This document shows positions 26,013 through 35,061 of a stretch of 64,000 nt of DNA, one piece after another. The notes under the pieces are model-generated. The model was given only the letters and a program-made list of their open reading frames with translations, ran no database searches and was not told the DNA's origin. The position numbers and the translations under genes are program-made. Numbering within the stretch: the stretch's first letter is position 1; each line of letters opens with the position of its first letter. The DNA is from Pseudomonadota bacterium (GTDB lineage: Bacteria; Pseudomonadota; Gammaproteobacteria; Steroidobacterales; Steroidobacteraceae): contig JAFEDU010000005.1 of the NCBI GenBank assembly GCA_018241425.1, positions 124,001-188,000 on the forward strand, written 5' to 3'.

Positions 26013-26908
26013 GCAAACTCGCGCGCGATCGCCTCGCGCTGCCGCGCGCCCGGCAGGAGCCCACGGCCGCCCTCGAGGTTGTCCTGCAGGTGCTCAACCT
26101 TCCCGGTGGCCGGGATGATGCAGGTCACGGCGGGCTCCGCCGCGATGAACTTCAGCGCCAGCTGGCCCCAGCTGGCGGCGCCGATTTCCGCGGCCCAGGG
26201 CGGCAGCGGGCGCCCGCCGACCTTCTTGAAGAGTGCCCCGTCCTCGAACGGGCGGTTGACGAGGACCGCGATCCCCCGGTCGCGGGCGAGCGGCAGCAGG
26301 CGCTGCTCGGCGTCACGGGTCAGCGGGGAGTAGTTGAACTGCACGAAGTCGAGCTTCTCGCGCTCCATCACCCGCGCCAGTTCCGCGTGCGCACCGACGG
26401 TGTAGTGGGTGACGCCGAGGTAGCGCACCTTGCCCGCCTCCTTCCACGCGCGCAGGGTCTTCAGGTGCACGTCGAGGTCGAGGAGGTTGTGCACCTGGAT
26501 GAGATCGAGGCGCTGCGTCTTGAGTAGCTGCGCCGAACGGGTCATCTGCTCGATGCCAGCGCTCTCCCCGCGCGTCCACACCTTGGTGGCGAGGAACGCC
26601 TTCGCGTGCATCTCGGGGGTCAGCAGGTCCCCGAGCACGCCCTCGGCGGTGGAGTACATGGGGGAGGTGTCGATCAGCCGCGCGCCGGCCGCGAAGAAGT
26701 CAGTCAGTACCTGCCGCAGCGGCGCGCGCCGCTCCTGCGACGCATCGACCTCGAAGGGTCCCGAGGTCCCGAGGCCGATCACCGGCAGCTCCTCGCCACT
26801 GGAGGGGATGCGGCGCAGGATCAGGGGGGCGGGGGACTCCGCGCCGCGGGCCAGCGTGGAGGCGGCCATCAGCGTGACTCCGGCGGTGAGCACTTCACGT
26901 CGGTTCAT
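26009..26908 (-). CDS. Exported aldo/keto reductase
   Basis: This 299-residue aldo/keto reductase has an N-terminal Tat-like signal (MNRREVLTAG then a hydrophobic stretch to ARGAE). The catalytic tetrad is visible: Asp and Tyr in DTSPMYS, Lys in LATKVW and His in LIQVHNL. The NADPH-binding end is ATGKVEHLQDNLEGG. Periplasmic aldo/keto reductases are uncommon but recurrent. ATG 26908 was chosen because it gives the signal; longer upstream reading adds nothing conserved. Confidence 0.88.
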   Translation of the reverse strand: MNRREVLTAGVTLMAASTLARGAESPAPLILRRIPSSGEELPVIGLGTSGPFEVDASQERRAPLRQVLTDFFAAGARLIDTSPMYSTAEGVLGDLLTPEMHAKAFLATKVWTRGESAGIEQMTRSAQLLKTQRLDLIQVHNLLDLDVHLKTLRAWKEAGKVRYLGVTHYTVGAHAELARVMEREKLDFVQFNYSPLTRDAEQRLLPLARDRGIAVLVNRPFEDGALFKKVGGRPLPPWAAEIGAASWGQLALKFIAAEPAVTCIIPATGKVEHLQDNLEGGRGLLPGARQREAIAREFA

Positions 26909-26988
26909 TGGAGCGGGCTCCTTCCCAAGGACCCAAGGGATCGCCCGCGATGTTCGCACGCCGCTGCGCGCGGCGTCGCGGTGCGCCT

Positions 26989-28770
26989 CTAGACGAGGGC
27001 CGCGTCGGTCCCGGTCACGCTCGGTCCGCCGGAGGTCACCACCCGCGCAAGCGCCGCGGAGGCCGGCAGTACCTGCGCTGCGTAAAACACGGCGCTGCGT
27101 AGCTTGGCGGAGTAGAACTCGCGCTCCGGGCCATCGACCTTCTGCGCGGCAATCGCCGCCGACTTCGCCATCAGCCAGCCGGCGATGACGTAACCGCAGA
27201 GCTTGAGGTAGGGCACCGAGACCGCCATGCCGGCCTCCGGATGCTGCGCGAGGGTGGCCAGCAGCGAGCGCGTCGCCCCGGCCAGGAGACCCGCCGCCTC
27301 CAGCGCCGCGGTACGCACCGCCTCGGCGCCGGCATCGGCGCTCAGCGGCGAGCCGAGCTCGGTGGAGAGCTGCGCGAGCAGCGCGCCCATGGCCGCGCCG
27401 CGGTCACGGCCGAGTTTGCGGCCGATGAGGTCGTTCGACTGGATCCCGGTCGTGCCCTCGTAGATGGTCGTGATGCGCACGTCGCGCACGTACTGGGCCG
27501 CGCCGGTCTCCTCGATGAAGCCCATGCCGCCGTGCACCTGCACGCCGATCCCCGCCACCTCGTTGCCGAGTTCGGTGCACCAGCCCTTGACGATGGGGGT
27601 CAGGAGCTCCCCGCGCGCCTGCGCCGCCTCGCGCTCGCCTGCGGAAGCGGCGTGCTCGGCCAGGTCGAACTGCAGGGCGGCGTAGAGCGCCAGCGCGCGC
27701 GAGGCCTCGGTCTGGCTCTTCATCGCGAGCAGCATGCGCTTGACGTCGGGGTGATGAATGATCGGCAACGGGCCCCCGGAGGCCGGCACCGGCGGCTTGC
27801 CCTGCACGCGCGTGCGGGCCCAGTCGACCGCCCGCTGGAAGGCACGCTCGCCCACCGCATAGCCCTCGCTGCCCACCGACAGGCGTGCGCTGTTCATCAT
27901 GATGAACATGTATTCGAGGCCGCGGCCGGGCTCGCCGATGAGGTGCGCGACCGCCCCCTTGTGCTCCCCGAAGGCCAGCACGCAGGTGGGGCTCGCGTGG
28001 ATGCCGAGCTTCTCCTCGATCGAGAGGCAGCGCACCTCGTTGCGCTCGCCGAGTGAACCGTCGGGATTCACCAGGAACTTGGGCACGATGAAGAGCGAGA
28101 TTCCCTTGACGCCCGCCGGGGCCCCATCGATGCGCGCGAGCATCAGGTGGATGGTGTTCGGGGTTAGATCGTGATCGCCCCAGGTGATGAAGATCTTCTG
28201 GCCGGACAGCCGATAGTGGTCGCCCTCGGGGGCCGCCCGGGAGCGCACCTGGCCCAGATCGGAGCCGGCCTGCGGCTCCGTCAGCACCATCGTCCCGGTC
28301 CACTCGCCGCTGACGAGCCGCGGCAGGAACAGGGCCTTCTGAGCCGGGGAGCCGCACAGTTCCAGCGCGTGCACGCCGGCCTGCGTCAGCATCGGACCGA
28401 GCTTGAAGGCGAGATTGGCCGAGCCCCAGAACTCGCCAACCGCGGTCACGAGGACCCGCGGCACCGGCTGGCCCCCGAACTCCGGCGGGCCGCCGAGCGC
28501 CGGCCAGCCGCCGGCCACGAACTGGGCGTAGGCATCCCTGAATCCTGGCGCCGACACGACGCCCTCGGGAGTCCAGCGTGCCCCCTCGCGGTCGCCCGGG
28601 CGGTTCAGCGGGTCGAGCACTCCCTGCGCGAAGCGCGCCGCCTCCTCCAGCACGGACTGCGCGAGCTCGGCCGAGTAGTCCGACAGCTGCGGCGCGCCGG
28701 CGAGGCGGCTGCTGTCGAGCAGTTCCTCGAGCACGAAGCGCACTTCACGCACGGGCGCACGGTAGGACAT
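26989..28770 (-). CDS. Acyl-CoA dehydrogenase (long form)
   Basis: This 593-residue FAD enzyme oxidises acyl-CoA to trans-2-enoyl-CoA. Conserved parts are MVLTEPQAGSDLGQVRS (flavin site), KIFITWGDHDL, GMGFIEETGAAQYVRD and IYEGTTGIQSNDLIGRK, whose Glu is the usual catalytic base. The extra C-terminal domain of about 120 residues places it in the long bacterial FadE-like group. Chain-length preference is not readable. It is a single gene, facing a LysR regulator gene in the same direction. Confidence 0.93.
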   Translation of the reverse strand: MSYRAPVREVRFVLEELLDSSRLAGAPQLSDYSAELAQSVLEEAARFAQGVLDPLNRPGDREGARWTPEGVVSAPGFRDAYAQFVAGGWPALGGPPEFGGQPVPRVLVTAVGEFWGSANLAFKLGPMLTQAGVHALELCGSPAQKALFLPRLVSGEWTGTMVLTEPQAGSDLGQVRSRAAPEGDHYRLSGQKIFITWGDHDLTPNTIHLMLARIDGAPAGVKGISLFIVPKFLVNPDGSLGERNEVRCLSIEEKLGIHASPTCVLAFGEHKGAVAHLIGEPGRGLEYMFIMMNSARLSVGSEGYAVGERAFQRAVDWARTRVQGKPPVPASGGPLPIIHHPDVKRMLLAMKSQTEASRALALYAALQFDLAEHAASAGEREAAQARGELLTPIVKGWCTELGNEVAGIGVQVHGGMGFIEETGAAQYVRDVRITTIYEGTTGIQSNDLIGRKLGRDRGAAMGALLAQLSTELGSPLSADAGAEAVRTAALEAAGLLAGATRSLLATLAQHPEAGMAVSVPYLKLCGYVIAGWLMAKSAAIAAQKVDGPEREFYSAKLRSAVFYAAQVLPASAALARVVTSGGPSVTGTDAALV

Positions 28771-28878
28771 CGGTTGCCTCGAAGGACGGTGGCGGGCTAC
28801 TCCCGATAGTGTAGCCCTTCGGCGCCTATCCTACTCGCCAGTAACCCTCCGGACCGGGAGAAACCGGCAAATCGTGCG

Positions 28879-29808
28879 CTAGTGCGCAGCGGCGCGGGCG
28901 GAGGGCTGCGCCAGGGCGGGGACGATGTTCGCGGCCAGGAAGTCCACGAACTGCTGCGCGCGCGCATCCGACTCCAGGGCCGCGGGGTAGAGCGCGTAGA
29001 GCGCCGCTGCCGGCGGCACGGACCACTCCGGCAGCACCGCCTTCAGTCTCCCGGTGGCAAGGCCCTGGCGACAGAGGAACTCCGGCAGGAGGCCGATGCC
29101 CAGCCCCGCCGCCGTCGCGGCGTGCAGGACCGCGGGGTCATCGACCGCGAGCTTCGGCGTGATCGGTACCTCCGCGCGCTGTGTCCCGCGCGCCAGTTGC
29201 AGCCGGAACTCCGGCAGCTCCGCCGCATCCGGGGTGAGCAAGTCATGGGTGCGCAGCTCGTCGGGCCGCTCCGGCGCACCGCGCTGCTGCAGGTAGGCCG
29301 GAGTAGCGCACAGGAGTGCCGGCGGGGCCCCGAGCAGGCGTCGCGCGATACCCTCGTGGTCCGGCGGGCGTGTACGGATGGCGACGTCCCAACCGCCTTC
29401 CGCCAGCTGCTCGGCATCGAGGGCGACCTCGAGCGGCACGTGCGCGAAGGCCTCGAGGAAGCGCGGCACGAGCGGCGATAGCAGCACCCGGCCATAGGTG
29501 GGATCGGCCGTGACGCGCAGCGGACGCGCCTCGGGTGCGTGGAGCCGGGCGATGGCCGTGCGGGCGGCGTCGGACTCCTCGGCCACGCGGCGGGCATGGG
29601 GGTAGATGAGGCGTCCCGCCGCGGTCAGGGCGACCCGCCGGGTCGTGCGCTCCAGCACCCGCACCCCGAGGCTCCTCTCCAGGTCGGCAACGGCACGGCT
29701 GACGGCTGCCTTCGGTACGCCGAGCGCCCGGGCGGCGGCGGAGAACCCATTGAGATCCACGACCTTGGCGAGCATGGCGAGCTGGGCAGGTGTCCAGATC
29801 AGATTCAT
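28879..29808 (-). CDS. LysR-family transcriptional regulator
   Basis: This 309-residue regulator has an N-terminal winged HTH (GFSAAARALGVPKAAVSRAVADLERSLGVRVLERTTRRVALT) and a periplasmic-binding-like effector domain. It belongs to the CrgA/DsdC-like subgroup common in proteobacteria. ATG 29808 (MNLIWTPAQ) matches the usual start; a longer frame extends to 29949 but lacks family similarity. It is divergent from the DUF1993 gene across about 130 bases, and that gene is the likely target. Confidence 0.9.
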   Translation of the reverse strand: MNLIWTPAQLAMLAKVVDLNGFSAAARALGVPKAAVSRAVADLERSLGVRVLERTTRRVALTAAGRLIYPHARRVAEESDAARTAIARLHAPEARPLRVTADPTYGRVLLSPLVPRFLEAFAHVPLEVALDAEQLAEGGWDVAIRTRPPDHEGIARRLLGAPPALLCATPAYLQQRGAPERPDELRTHDLLTPDAAELPEFRLQLARGTQRAEVPITPKLAVDDPAVLHAATAAGLGIGLLPEFLCRQGLATGRLKAVLPEWSVPPAAALYALYPAALESDARAQQFVDFLAANIVPALAQPSARAAAH

Positions 29809-29936
29809 GAGCGTCTCAATCCCCATTCCGAGGGAGCCTATTGTTTCACCCGAGAGGCAGAGGCGCCAGACCCCCAGGCGTCTAGAATCCCCGCCCCCAG
29901 GGGTCATCCATACATACGCCACAAGGGAATCGAACC

Positions 29937-30452
29937 ATGAAGACGCCAATGCATGCTTTCTCGGTCGACCTGTTCGTCAACGCGCTGGGCAACCTCTCCT
30001 ACTGCCTCGAGAAGGCCGCGACGAATGCCGCCAGCCGCAAGATCGACCTGTCGGTGTTCCTCTCCGCACGGCTCGCCCCCGACATGCTGCCGCTCACGCG
30101 CCAGATCCAGATCGCCGGTGACATTGCCAAGAACTCCGCGGCGCGACTGGCCGGCCAGGAGCCGCCGCGTTTCGAGGACAACGAGACCACGCTCGAGCAG
30201 TTGCGCGCCCGCATCGCGCGCACCATCGACTACCTGAAGAGCCTGCCGGTCGCGGCCTTCGAGGGCGCCGAGACGCGCGACATCAAGGTGCCGGCCGGGG
30301 ACCGCACGCTCGAGTTCAAGGGCCTCGCCTTCCTGCAGGTCTGGGCCATCCCGAACGTCCTGTTCCACGTCACCACCGCCTACGCGATCCTGCGTCATAA
30401 CGGGGTCGACCTCGGCAAGCGCGACTTCATCAGCGGCGGCCGCGAGCTCTGA
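29937..30452 (+). CDS. DUF1993-family protein
   Basis: This 171-residue protein fits the DUF1993 family, which has a DinB-like four-helix fold. Landmarks are LAPDMLPLTRQIQIAGD, NETTLEQLRARI and FHVTTAYAILRHNGVDLGKRDFI. The function of the family is unknown; an enzymatic metal site is possible by fold. An AAGGGA Shine-Dalgarno precedes the ATG by about 8 bases. A hairpin at 30464-30493 ends the unit, so it is probably transcribed alone under the divergent LysR regulator. Confidence 0.88.
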   Translation: MKTPMHAFSVDLFVNALGNLSYCLEKAATNAASRKIDLSVFLSARLAPDMLPLTRQIQIAGDIAKNSAARLAGQEPPRFEDNETTLEQLRARIARTIDYLKSLPVAAFEGAETRDIKVPAGDRTLEFKGLAFLQVWAIPNVLFHVTTAYAILRHNGVDLGKRDFISGGREL

Positions 30453-30463
30453 ACGAATATGAC

Positions 30464-30493
30464 AAATGGCGACAGCCCGGCTGTCGCCTATTT
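30464..30493 (+). terminator. Hairpin after the DUF1993 gene
   Basis: GGCGACAGC (30468-30476) pairs perfectly with GCTGTCGCC (30480-30488) around a 3-base loop. The stem is flanked by AAAT and TATTT. It lies 12 bases after the DUF1993 stop and is the likely transcription end. The U tract is short, so efficiency is uncertain. The hairpin also argues against any start of the next gene at the ATG at 30466, which lies within it. Confidence 0.6.
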
Positions 30494-30609
30494 GCGAACA
30501 GAACGCGAAGGATTTCACGGCGCCATGGATGGCGCGCTGCCACTCTTCGTCCACTGGGCCGCGATGCCACCAGGTTCATCGTGGGTCCGTTCAGGGCGGG
30601 GAAAAAACT

Positions 30610-32364
30610 TTGTTCTTCAAAACTGCTGCCAAGCGCAATGCCTCCGTTGCACCTGCCGCACCAGCCCAGGGCGCCTCGGCCCCGGCCGATGCCGGTCCTC
30701 CGACGGTGGAATCGCTCGGGCAGCAGCTGCGCGGCGTGTTACCGACTCGCCGCCTCCAGTCCGTCGCGCTCTGCGACCACGAGGCGAACGTGCTGTGGCT
30801 GTCCGAGGGCGCGCTCGGGCCGGATGAGCACACCTTCGTCACCGAGGCGCTGACGCTCCTCACCGAGGACACCTCGCTCCCCTGTCACGAGATGTCGCTC
30901 GAAGACGGGCGCTTCGCACTGTTCCTGCCGGTGCGCGCACCGAACGGCGCCCCGGTCGGCGTCGCCATGATCCTCGCCGATCGCAAGTCCATCGGCGATG
31001 ACACGCTCGAGCGCATGATGGCTGCGCCGGTGCGCGCGATCATGCAGCGCCTGGCGGTCCTCTTGAAGCCCTCGGAGCTGCGGGGCGGAACGGCGCGCGT
31101 ACCGGTGCTGGACATCGACGCCGCGCTGGATCTTCCCGACACCATCGAGGCGGTCGCCCTCACGGGCGTGAACATCCCGACCGTCTCCGCAGCTCCGGCG
31201 CCGCAGCCCGCGGCGAGCGCCCCGAACCCGACCCCGGCCGCCGCCGGCATCTCGCCCCAGGAAATCGACGACATCCTGGAGTTCGACATGGCCCCTGCGG
31301 CCCGGACGCAGCACACCGAAGAGATCTCCCTGGAGTTCACCGACTCGCCGGCCGAGTCCGGCGAACCTGCCGACATGCTCGAGCTCGACTTCCAGCCGCC
31401 ACCGCCCAAGGGCCCGGCCGCGCGTGCGGAAGTCCGCAGCTCTCCCCCCGCACCTCCCGCCGCGATGCCGCCGCCTGTGGCCCGCATCGTGAGTGCGCCG
31501 CGTCCCGCCCCCGTCGCTGTCACGGCCCCGACACCTGCCCCGGTTGCAGTGGCTCCGGCACCCGCGCCGACACCCGCGTCGGCTCCGGTCGCGGTGGCTC
31601 CAGCCCCGGCGCCCGAGACCCCGGCCGTGGTGGCTCCGGTGGCGGCCAACGATCCGAACCTGATGCTCGAGCTGCTGCCGTACGCCAAGCTGCGTGCCGG
31701 CGGACAGACGCGCCGTTTCCAGGTCCTGGCGCGCAGCTCCAGCCCGCATCGCGACCCGGCGGCCTTCGACGGCCTGGTGCTGCACCGGCTGCTCGGCTGG
31801 CTTGCCGCCCATCGCGCCTCCTGGAACTCGCAGCCGACCAGCTTCACCGTCAGCCTCTCGATCGCGACCCTCGAGGACGAGCGCTTCGCGCAGAAGATGG
31901 TCGCAGCCCTGAACACACACGGCATCTCGGCGGACAGCCTGGGTTTCGAGATCGCCGAGCCCATCTGCACCCAGCGCCGTGCACAGGTGGAGCGCTTCAT
32001 GACCCAGTGCGACAAGCTCGGCTCCTGGGTGGTGATCGACGACTTTTCCTTCGATTCGCAGGTACTGCCGCTCCTGAAGTCCAAGGCGCTGCGCCTGGTG
32101 AAGATCGACTCGCGGCTGAGCTCCAACGCCCTGAAGGACAAGCTGGCCCAGGCGATGGTGGTCGCCACCGTCCAGGCCGCGAAGGTGCTGGGCATCCACT
32201 GCGCGGCCAAGAAGGTCGACTCGCAGGCGGCGTTGCAGTGGCTCACCGCGATCGGCTGCGACTTCGCGCAGGGGCAGGCGCTCGCCCGTGCCCAGCCGCT
32301 CGACTCCCTGGCCAGTTCGCCGGATCCGACCGGGATTTCGGCGATGGCGCTCCCCGTCGAATAA
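30610..32364 (+). CDS. Degenerate EAL-domain protein with Pro/Ala-rich linker
   Basis: This protein of about 584 residues has three parts: an N-terminal alpha/beta domain (about 30-160), a long Pro/Ala-rich linker with acidic patches (about 190-345), and a C-terminal EAL fold (about 351-567). The catalytic signature is lost: the EAL(L)R position reads QVLAR, EITES reads EIAEP, DDFGTG reads DDFSFD and EGVE reads KKVD. VKID and GCDFAQGQ remain. It is therefore unlikely to hydrolyse cyclic di-GMP and may bind it or another partner, as FimX-type proteins do. The TTG at 30610 is the likeliest start but weakly supported. It precedes the LytS/LytTR pair by about 130 bases. Confidence 0.75.
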   Translation: MFFKTAAKRNASVAPAAPAQGASAPADAGPPTVESLGQQLRGVLPTRRLQSVALCDHEANVLWLSEGALGPDEHTFVTEALTLLTEDTSLPCHEMSLEDGRFALFLPVRAPNGAPVGVAMILADRKSIGDDTLERMMAAPVRAIMQRLAVLLKPSELRGGTARVPVLDIDAALDLPDTIEAVALTGVNIPTVSAAPAPQPAASAPNPTPAAAGISPQEIDDILEFDMAPAARTQHTEEISLEFTDSPAESGEPADMLELDFQPPPPKGPAARAEVRSSPPAPPAAMPPPVARIVSAPRPAPVAVTAPTPAPVAVAPAPAPTPASAPVAVAPAPAPETPAVVAPVAANDPNLMLELLPYAKLRAGGQTRRFQVLARSSSPHRDPAAFDGLVLHRLLGWLAAHRASWNSQPTSFTVSLSIATLEDERFAQKMVAALNTHGISADSLGFEIAEPICTQRRAQVERFMTQCDKLGSWVVIDDFSFDSQVLPLLKSKALRLVKIDSRLSSNALKDKLAQAMVVATVQAAKVLGIHCAAKKVDSQAALQWLTAIGCDFAQGQALARAQPLDSLASSPDPTGISAMALPVE

Positions 32365-32491
32365 TCTATATTTTTCAATCGGTTGCAAATTAACCGGCGT
32401 TCGGCCGCGGACGGCTGCGACGAGCGGAGTTCCGCGCGCGCCGAAGCGGGGCGGCCTCCCACCCCCCGGATGACCTAAGCTCGAAGGTGCC

Positions 32492-33628
32492 ATGGGAGCC
32501 TTCGCCCTCAAGCAGTTCCGCACCAACCGCAACCTCCTCTTCTGGAGCCTGCATGCGGCCGGCTGGGCGGCCTACGGGGTCACCCAGTACTTCGGGGCGT
32601 TGCTGTACGAAAAGCCCGCGAGCTATGCGCGCGTCATCGCAGCCTCGGCGATGGCGGGCTTCGTGCTCTCGATGCCGATGCGCTACATCTACCAGCGCCT
32701 TTGGAACCGGCCGCCGCGGGTGATGATCCTGGGCGTGCTCGCGACCTGCTACGTGACGGCGCTCGCGCTGCGCATCGTCATCAACCTCTCCTACAAGACC
32801 TTCGTCGAGCCGGACTGGCAGGCGCGCACGCTGTTCGAGCTTTTCGGCGGCGCACTCTCGACCACCTACCTGCTCCTGTGCTGGAGCGTGCTGTACTTCG
32901 GCATCAAGTTCTACGAGTCACAGCGCAAGCAGGAGGAGGCGATGCTGAAGGCGGTGGCGCTCGCCCAGGAAGCGCAGCTGAAGATGCTGCGCTACCAGCT
33001 GAACCCCCACTTCCTCTTCAACACCCTCAATGCCATCTCGACGCTCATCCTCGACAACCAGAACCGCAAGGCGAACCAGGCGGTGACCCGGCTGTCTGAC
33101 TTCCTGCGTTACACCCTCGACCAGGACCCGATGAAGAAGGTCACGCTGCGCCAGGAACTCGAAGCCCTCGATCTGTATCTCGGCACCGAGCGGCTGCGCT
33201 TTGCCGAGCGGCTGCGGCTGGAGTACGGCATCGAGGACTGCGCCATGAACGCCCTGGTGCCGAGCCTGCTGCTGCAGCCGCTGATCGAGAACTCACTCAA
33301 GTACGCGGTGTCCAGCCGCGAACAGGGCGGCATGGTGCGCATCGAGGGACGCACGCGCGAAGGCTGGCTAGAGCTCGCCGTGGTCGATGACGGCCCGGGG
33401 CTGCGCGAGGGCGCCCCCGCGGGCGAGCGTCGTGGCGTCGGGCTGCGCAACACCAGCGAGCGGCTGTCGGTCCTCTACGGCGGGAACTGCCGCTTCTCGG
33501 TCGCCAACGCCAGTCCTGGCCTGCGCGTGGAGATGGCGCTGCCACTGGAGCTGGCCGACGAGCCGGCAGAAGTCCAGCCCGGGCGCGCGATGCTCATCAG
33601 CGCCGTGCCGCGCAGCGCGCGCGCATGA
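32492..33628 (+). CDS. LytS/AlgZ-type sensor histidine kinase
   Basis: This 378-residue membrane kinase of the His_kinase (YehU/LytS/AlgZ) class has about four N-terminal helices (residues 15-150), then the phosphoacceptor motif QLNPHFLFNTLNAI (H173). A short ATPase domain follows, with LIENSLKYAV and VVDDGPGL. It is directly followed by its partner regulator, overlapping by 4 bases. The pair resembles AlgZ/AlgR of pseudomonads, which controls type IV pilus and exopolysaccharide genes, but the target here is not shown. Confidence 0.9.
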   Translation: MGAFALKQFRTNRNLLFWSLHAAGWAAYGVTQYFGALLYEKPASYARVIAASAMAGFVLSMPMRYIYQRLWNRPPRVMILGVLATCYVTALALRIVINLSYKTFVEPDWQARTLFELFGGALSTTYLLLCWSVLYFGIKFYESQRKQEEAMLKAVALAQEAQLKMLRYQLNPHFLFNTLNAISTLILDNQNRKANQAVTRLSDFLRYTLDQDPMKKVTLRQELEALDLYLGTERLRFAERLRLEYGIEDCAMNALVPSLLLQPLIENSLKYAVSSREQGGMVRIEGRTREGWLELAVVDDGPGLREGAPAGERRGVGLRNTSERLSVLYGGNCRFSVANASPGLRVEMALPLELADEPAEVQPGRAMLISAVPRSARA

Positions 33629-34446
33629 AGATCCGAACGATCATCGTCGATGACGAGGTGCTGTCGCGCCGCGGCGTGGAGATCCGGCTGCGCGAGAACG
33701 CCGACTTCGAAATCGTGGCGCAGTGCGCCAATGGGCGCGAGGCGCTCGCGGCCATCCAGCAGTACAAGCCGGACGCGGTGTTCCTCGACATCCAGATGCC
33801 CGGGATGTCGGGACTTGAGGTCCTCGCCCACCTGCCGCACGAGTCCCTGCCGGTACTGGTGTTCGTGACCGCCTACGACCAGTACGCGGTCCAGGCCTTC
33901 GAGGCGCGCGCGGTCGACTACCTGCTCAAGCCGATCGACGAAGCACGCTTCGAGGCAACCATCGCACGGGTGCGCGAGCACGTGCGCGCCCGCAGCGCCG
34001 CCAGCCAGCGCGATCGCCTGATGCAGGTGATCGCCGAGATCACCGGCTGCGGCGAGCTGGTCCTGGATGAGCTCCTGGCGCACGGTCGCAAGGCGCTCGA
34101 GGGTCGCCACCCGGACGTGCTGCCCATCCGCCAGGGGCGCGAGACGGTGCGGGTCGCGGTGGCCTCGATCCAGTGGATCGACGCCGCCGGTGACTACATG
34201 TGCATCCACGCCGGCGGCGAGACCCACATCCTGCGCGGCACCATGAAAGAGCTCGAGGAACTGCTGGACCCGCGGCTGTTCCAGCGCGTGCATCGCTCGA
34301 CGATCGTCAACCTGCGGCTGGTGAAGAGCCTGCGTGCGCACATGAATGGCGAGTACTTCCTGACCCTCGAGGGCGGCCACGAACTGAAGCTCTCGCGGAC
34401 CTATCGCGACAAGGTCGAGTACTTCCTGAGCGGCTCGGCGAGCTGA
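33625..34446 (+). CDS. LytTR-family response regulator (AlgR-like)
   Basis: This 273-residue regulator has an N-terminal receiver (acidic pocket D9-D10, phosphoacceptor D55 in VFLDIQMPG). The C-terminal LytTR DNA-binding domain ends with FQRVHRSTIVNLRLVKSL and LSRTYRDKVEYFL. The ATG overlaps the kinase stop by 4 bases, so the pair is translationally coupled. LytTR proteins recognise two spaced direct repeats; no such site was confirmed in the window. Confidence 0.93.
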   Translation: MKIRTIIVDDEVLSRRGVEIRLRENADFEIVAQCANGREALAAIQQYKPDAVFLDIQMPGMSGLEVLAHLPHESLPVLVFVTAYDQYAVQAFEARAVDYLLKPIDEARFEATIARVREHVRARSAASQRDRLMQVIAEITGCGELVLDELLAHGRKALEGRHPDVLPIRQGRETVRVAVASIQWIDAAGDYMCIHAGGETHILRGTMKELEELLDPRLFQRVHRSTIVNLRLVKSLRAHMNGEYFLTLEGGHELKLSRTYRDKVEYFLSGSAS

Positions 34447-34535
34447 GCACCTAACCGGCACGTGACGCGGCGCACGTTTGCCCACCGTGCACCCGGCACA
34501 TCCCGGCCGCACGTGTTGGTGCGATCATTGGCGGC

Positions 34536-35057
34536 ATGAACAAGTGCAGGCGGCCCCGTAACGCGCGCGGACTGGCGCAGCCGGCATTCCTCATGCTGGT
34601 CGCAGCCGCGGTGCTCCTGATTCTCGGCTCCAGCCGGTATCTGCCCGCAACGGTGGCGTCGCATTTCGGGGCCGGCGGCAATCCGAACGGCTCCATGAGC
34701 CGCAACGCCTACCTGAGCGTGATGCTCGCCCTGGTGGCAATCGTGCCGCTCGTCATGAGCGTCGCCCCCGCGCACACCTTGCGCAATCCGGATGCCCGCA
34801 TCAACCTGCCCAACCGCGATTACTGGCTCGCCCCGGAACGGCGCGAGCAGACCATCCAGGCGCTGCTCGGCCAGATACGCTGGTTCGCGGCCGCCCTGCT
34901 GGTGTTCCTGTGCTACACCAACGTGCTGGTGGTGCGGGCCAACGCCCTCGCGCCGCCCCACCTTAACGGCGCGGCGCTCGGGCTCGGCGTATTGCTGCTG
35001 CTCGCGAGCCTCGCCGTCTGGGCGCTGCTGCTCATCGCCCGTTTCCGAAGGCCATGA
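34536..35057 (+). CDS. DUF1648-domain membrane protein
   Basis: This 173-residue inner membrane protein has about four helices. The DUF1648 signature YLPATVASHFGAGGNPNG follows the first helix, with PNRDYWLAPERREQT in the central loop. Such proteins are SdpI-like or of unknown function. It lies between the AlgR-like regulator and the convergent antiporter gene, with a 4-base gap to the latter, and seems to be a single gene. Confidence 0.8.
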   Translation: MNKCRRPRNARGLAQPAFLMLVAAAVLLILGSSRYLPATVASHFGAGGNPNGSMSRNAYLSVMLALVAIVPLVMSVAPAHTLRNPDARINLPNRDYWLAPERREQTIQALLGQIRWFAAALLVFLCYTNVLVVRANALAPPHLNGAALGLGVLLLLASLAVWALLLIARFRRP

Positions 35058-35061
35058 TTCG

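Noticed and set aside
29925..29940. tRNA-like GAATCGAACC string
   Set aside because: No cloverleaf around it; it is the Shine-Dalgarno region of the DUF1993 gene.
30739..32532. 597-codon frame antisense to the EAL-like gene
   Set aside because: Arg-rich shadow reading; the plus strand carries recognisable EAL phrases.
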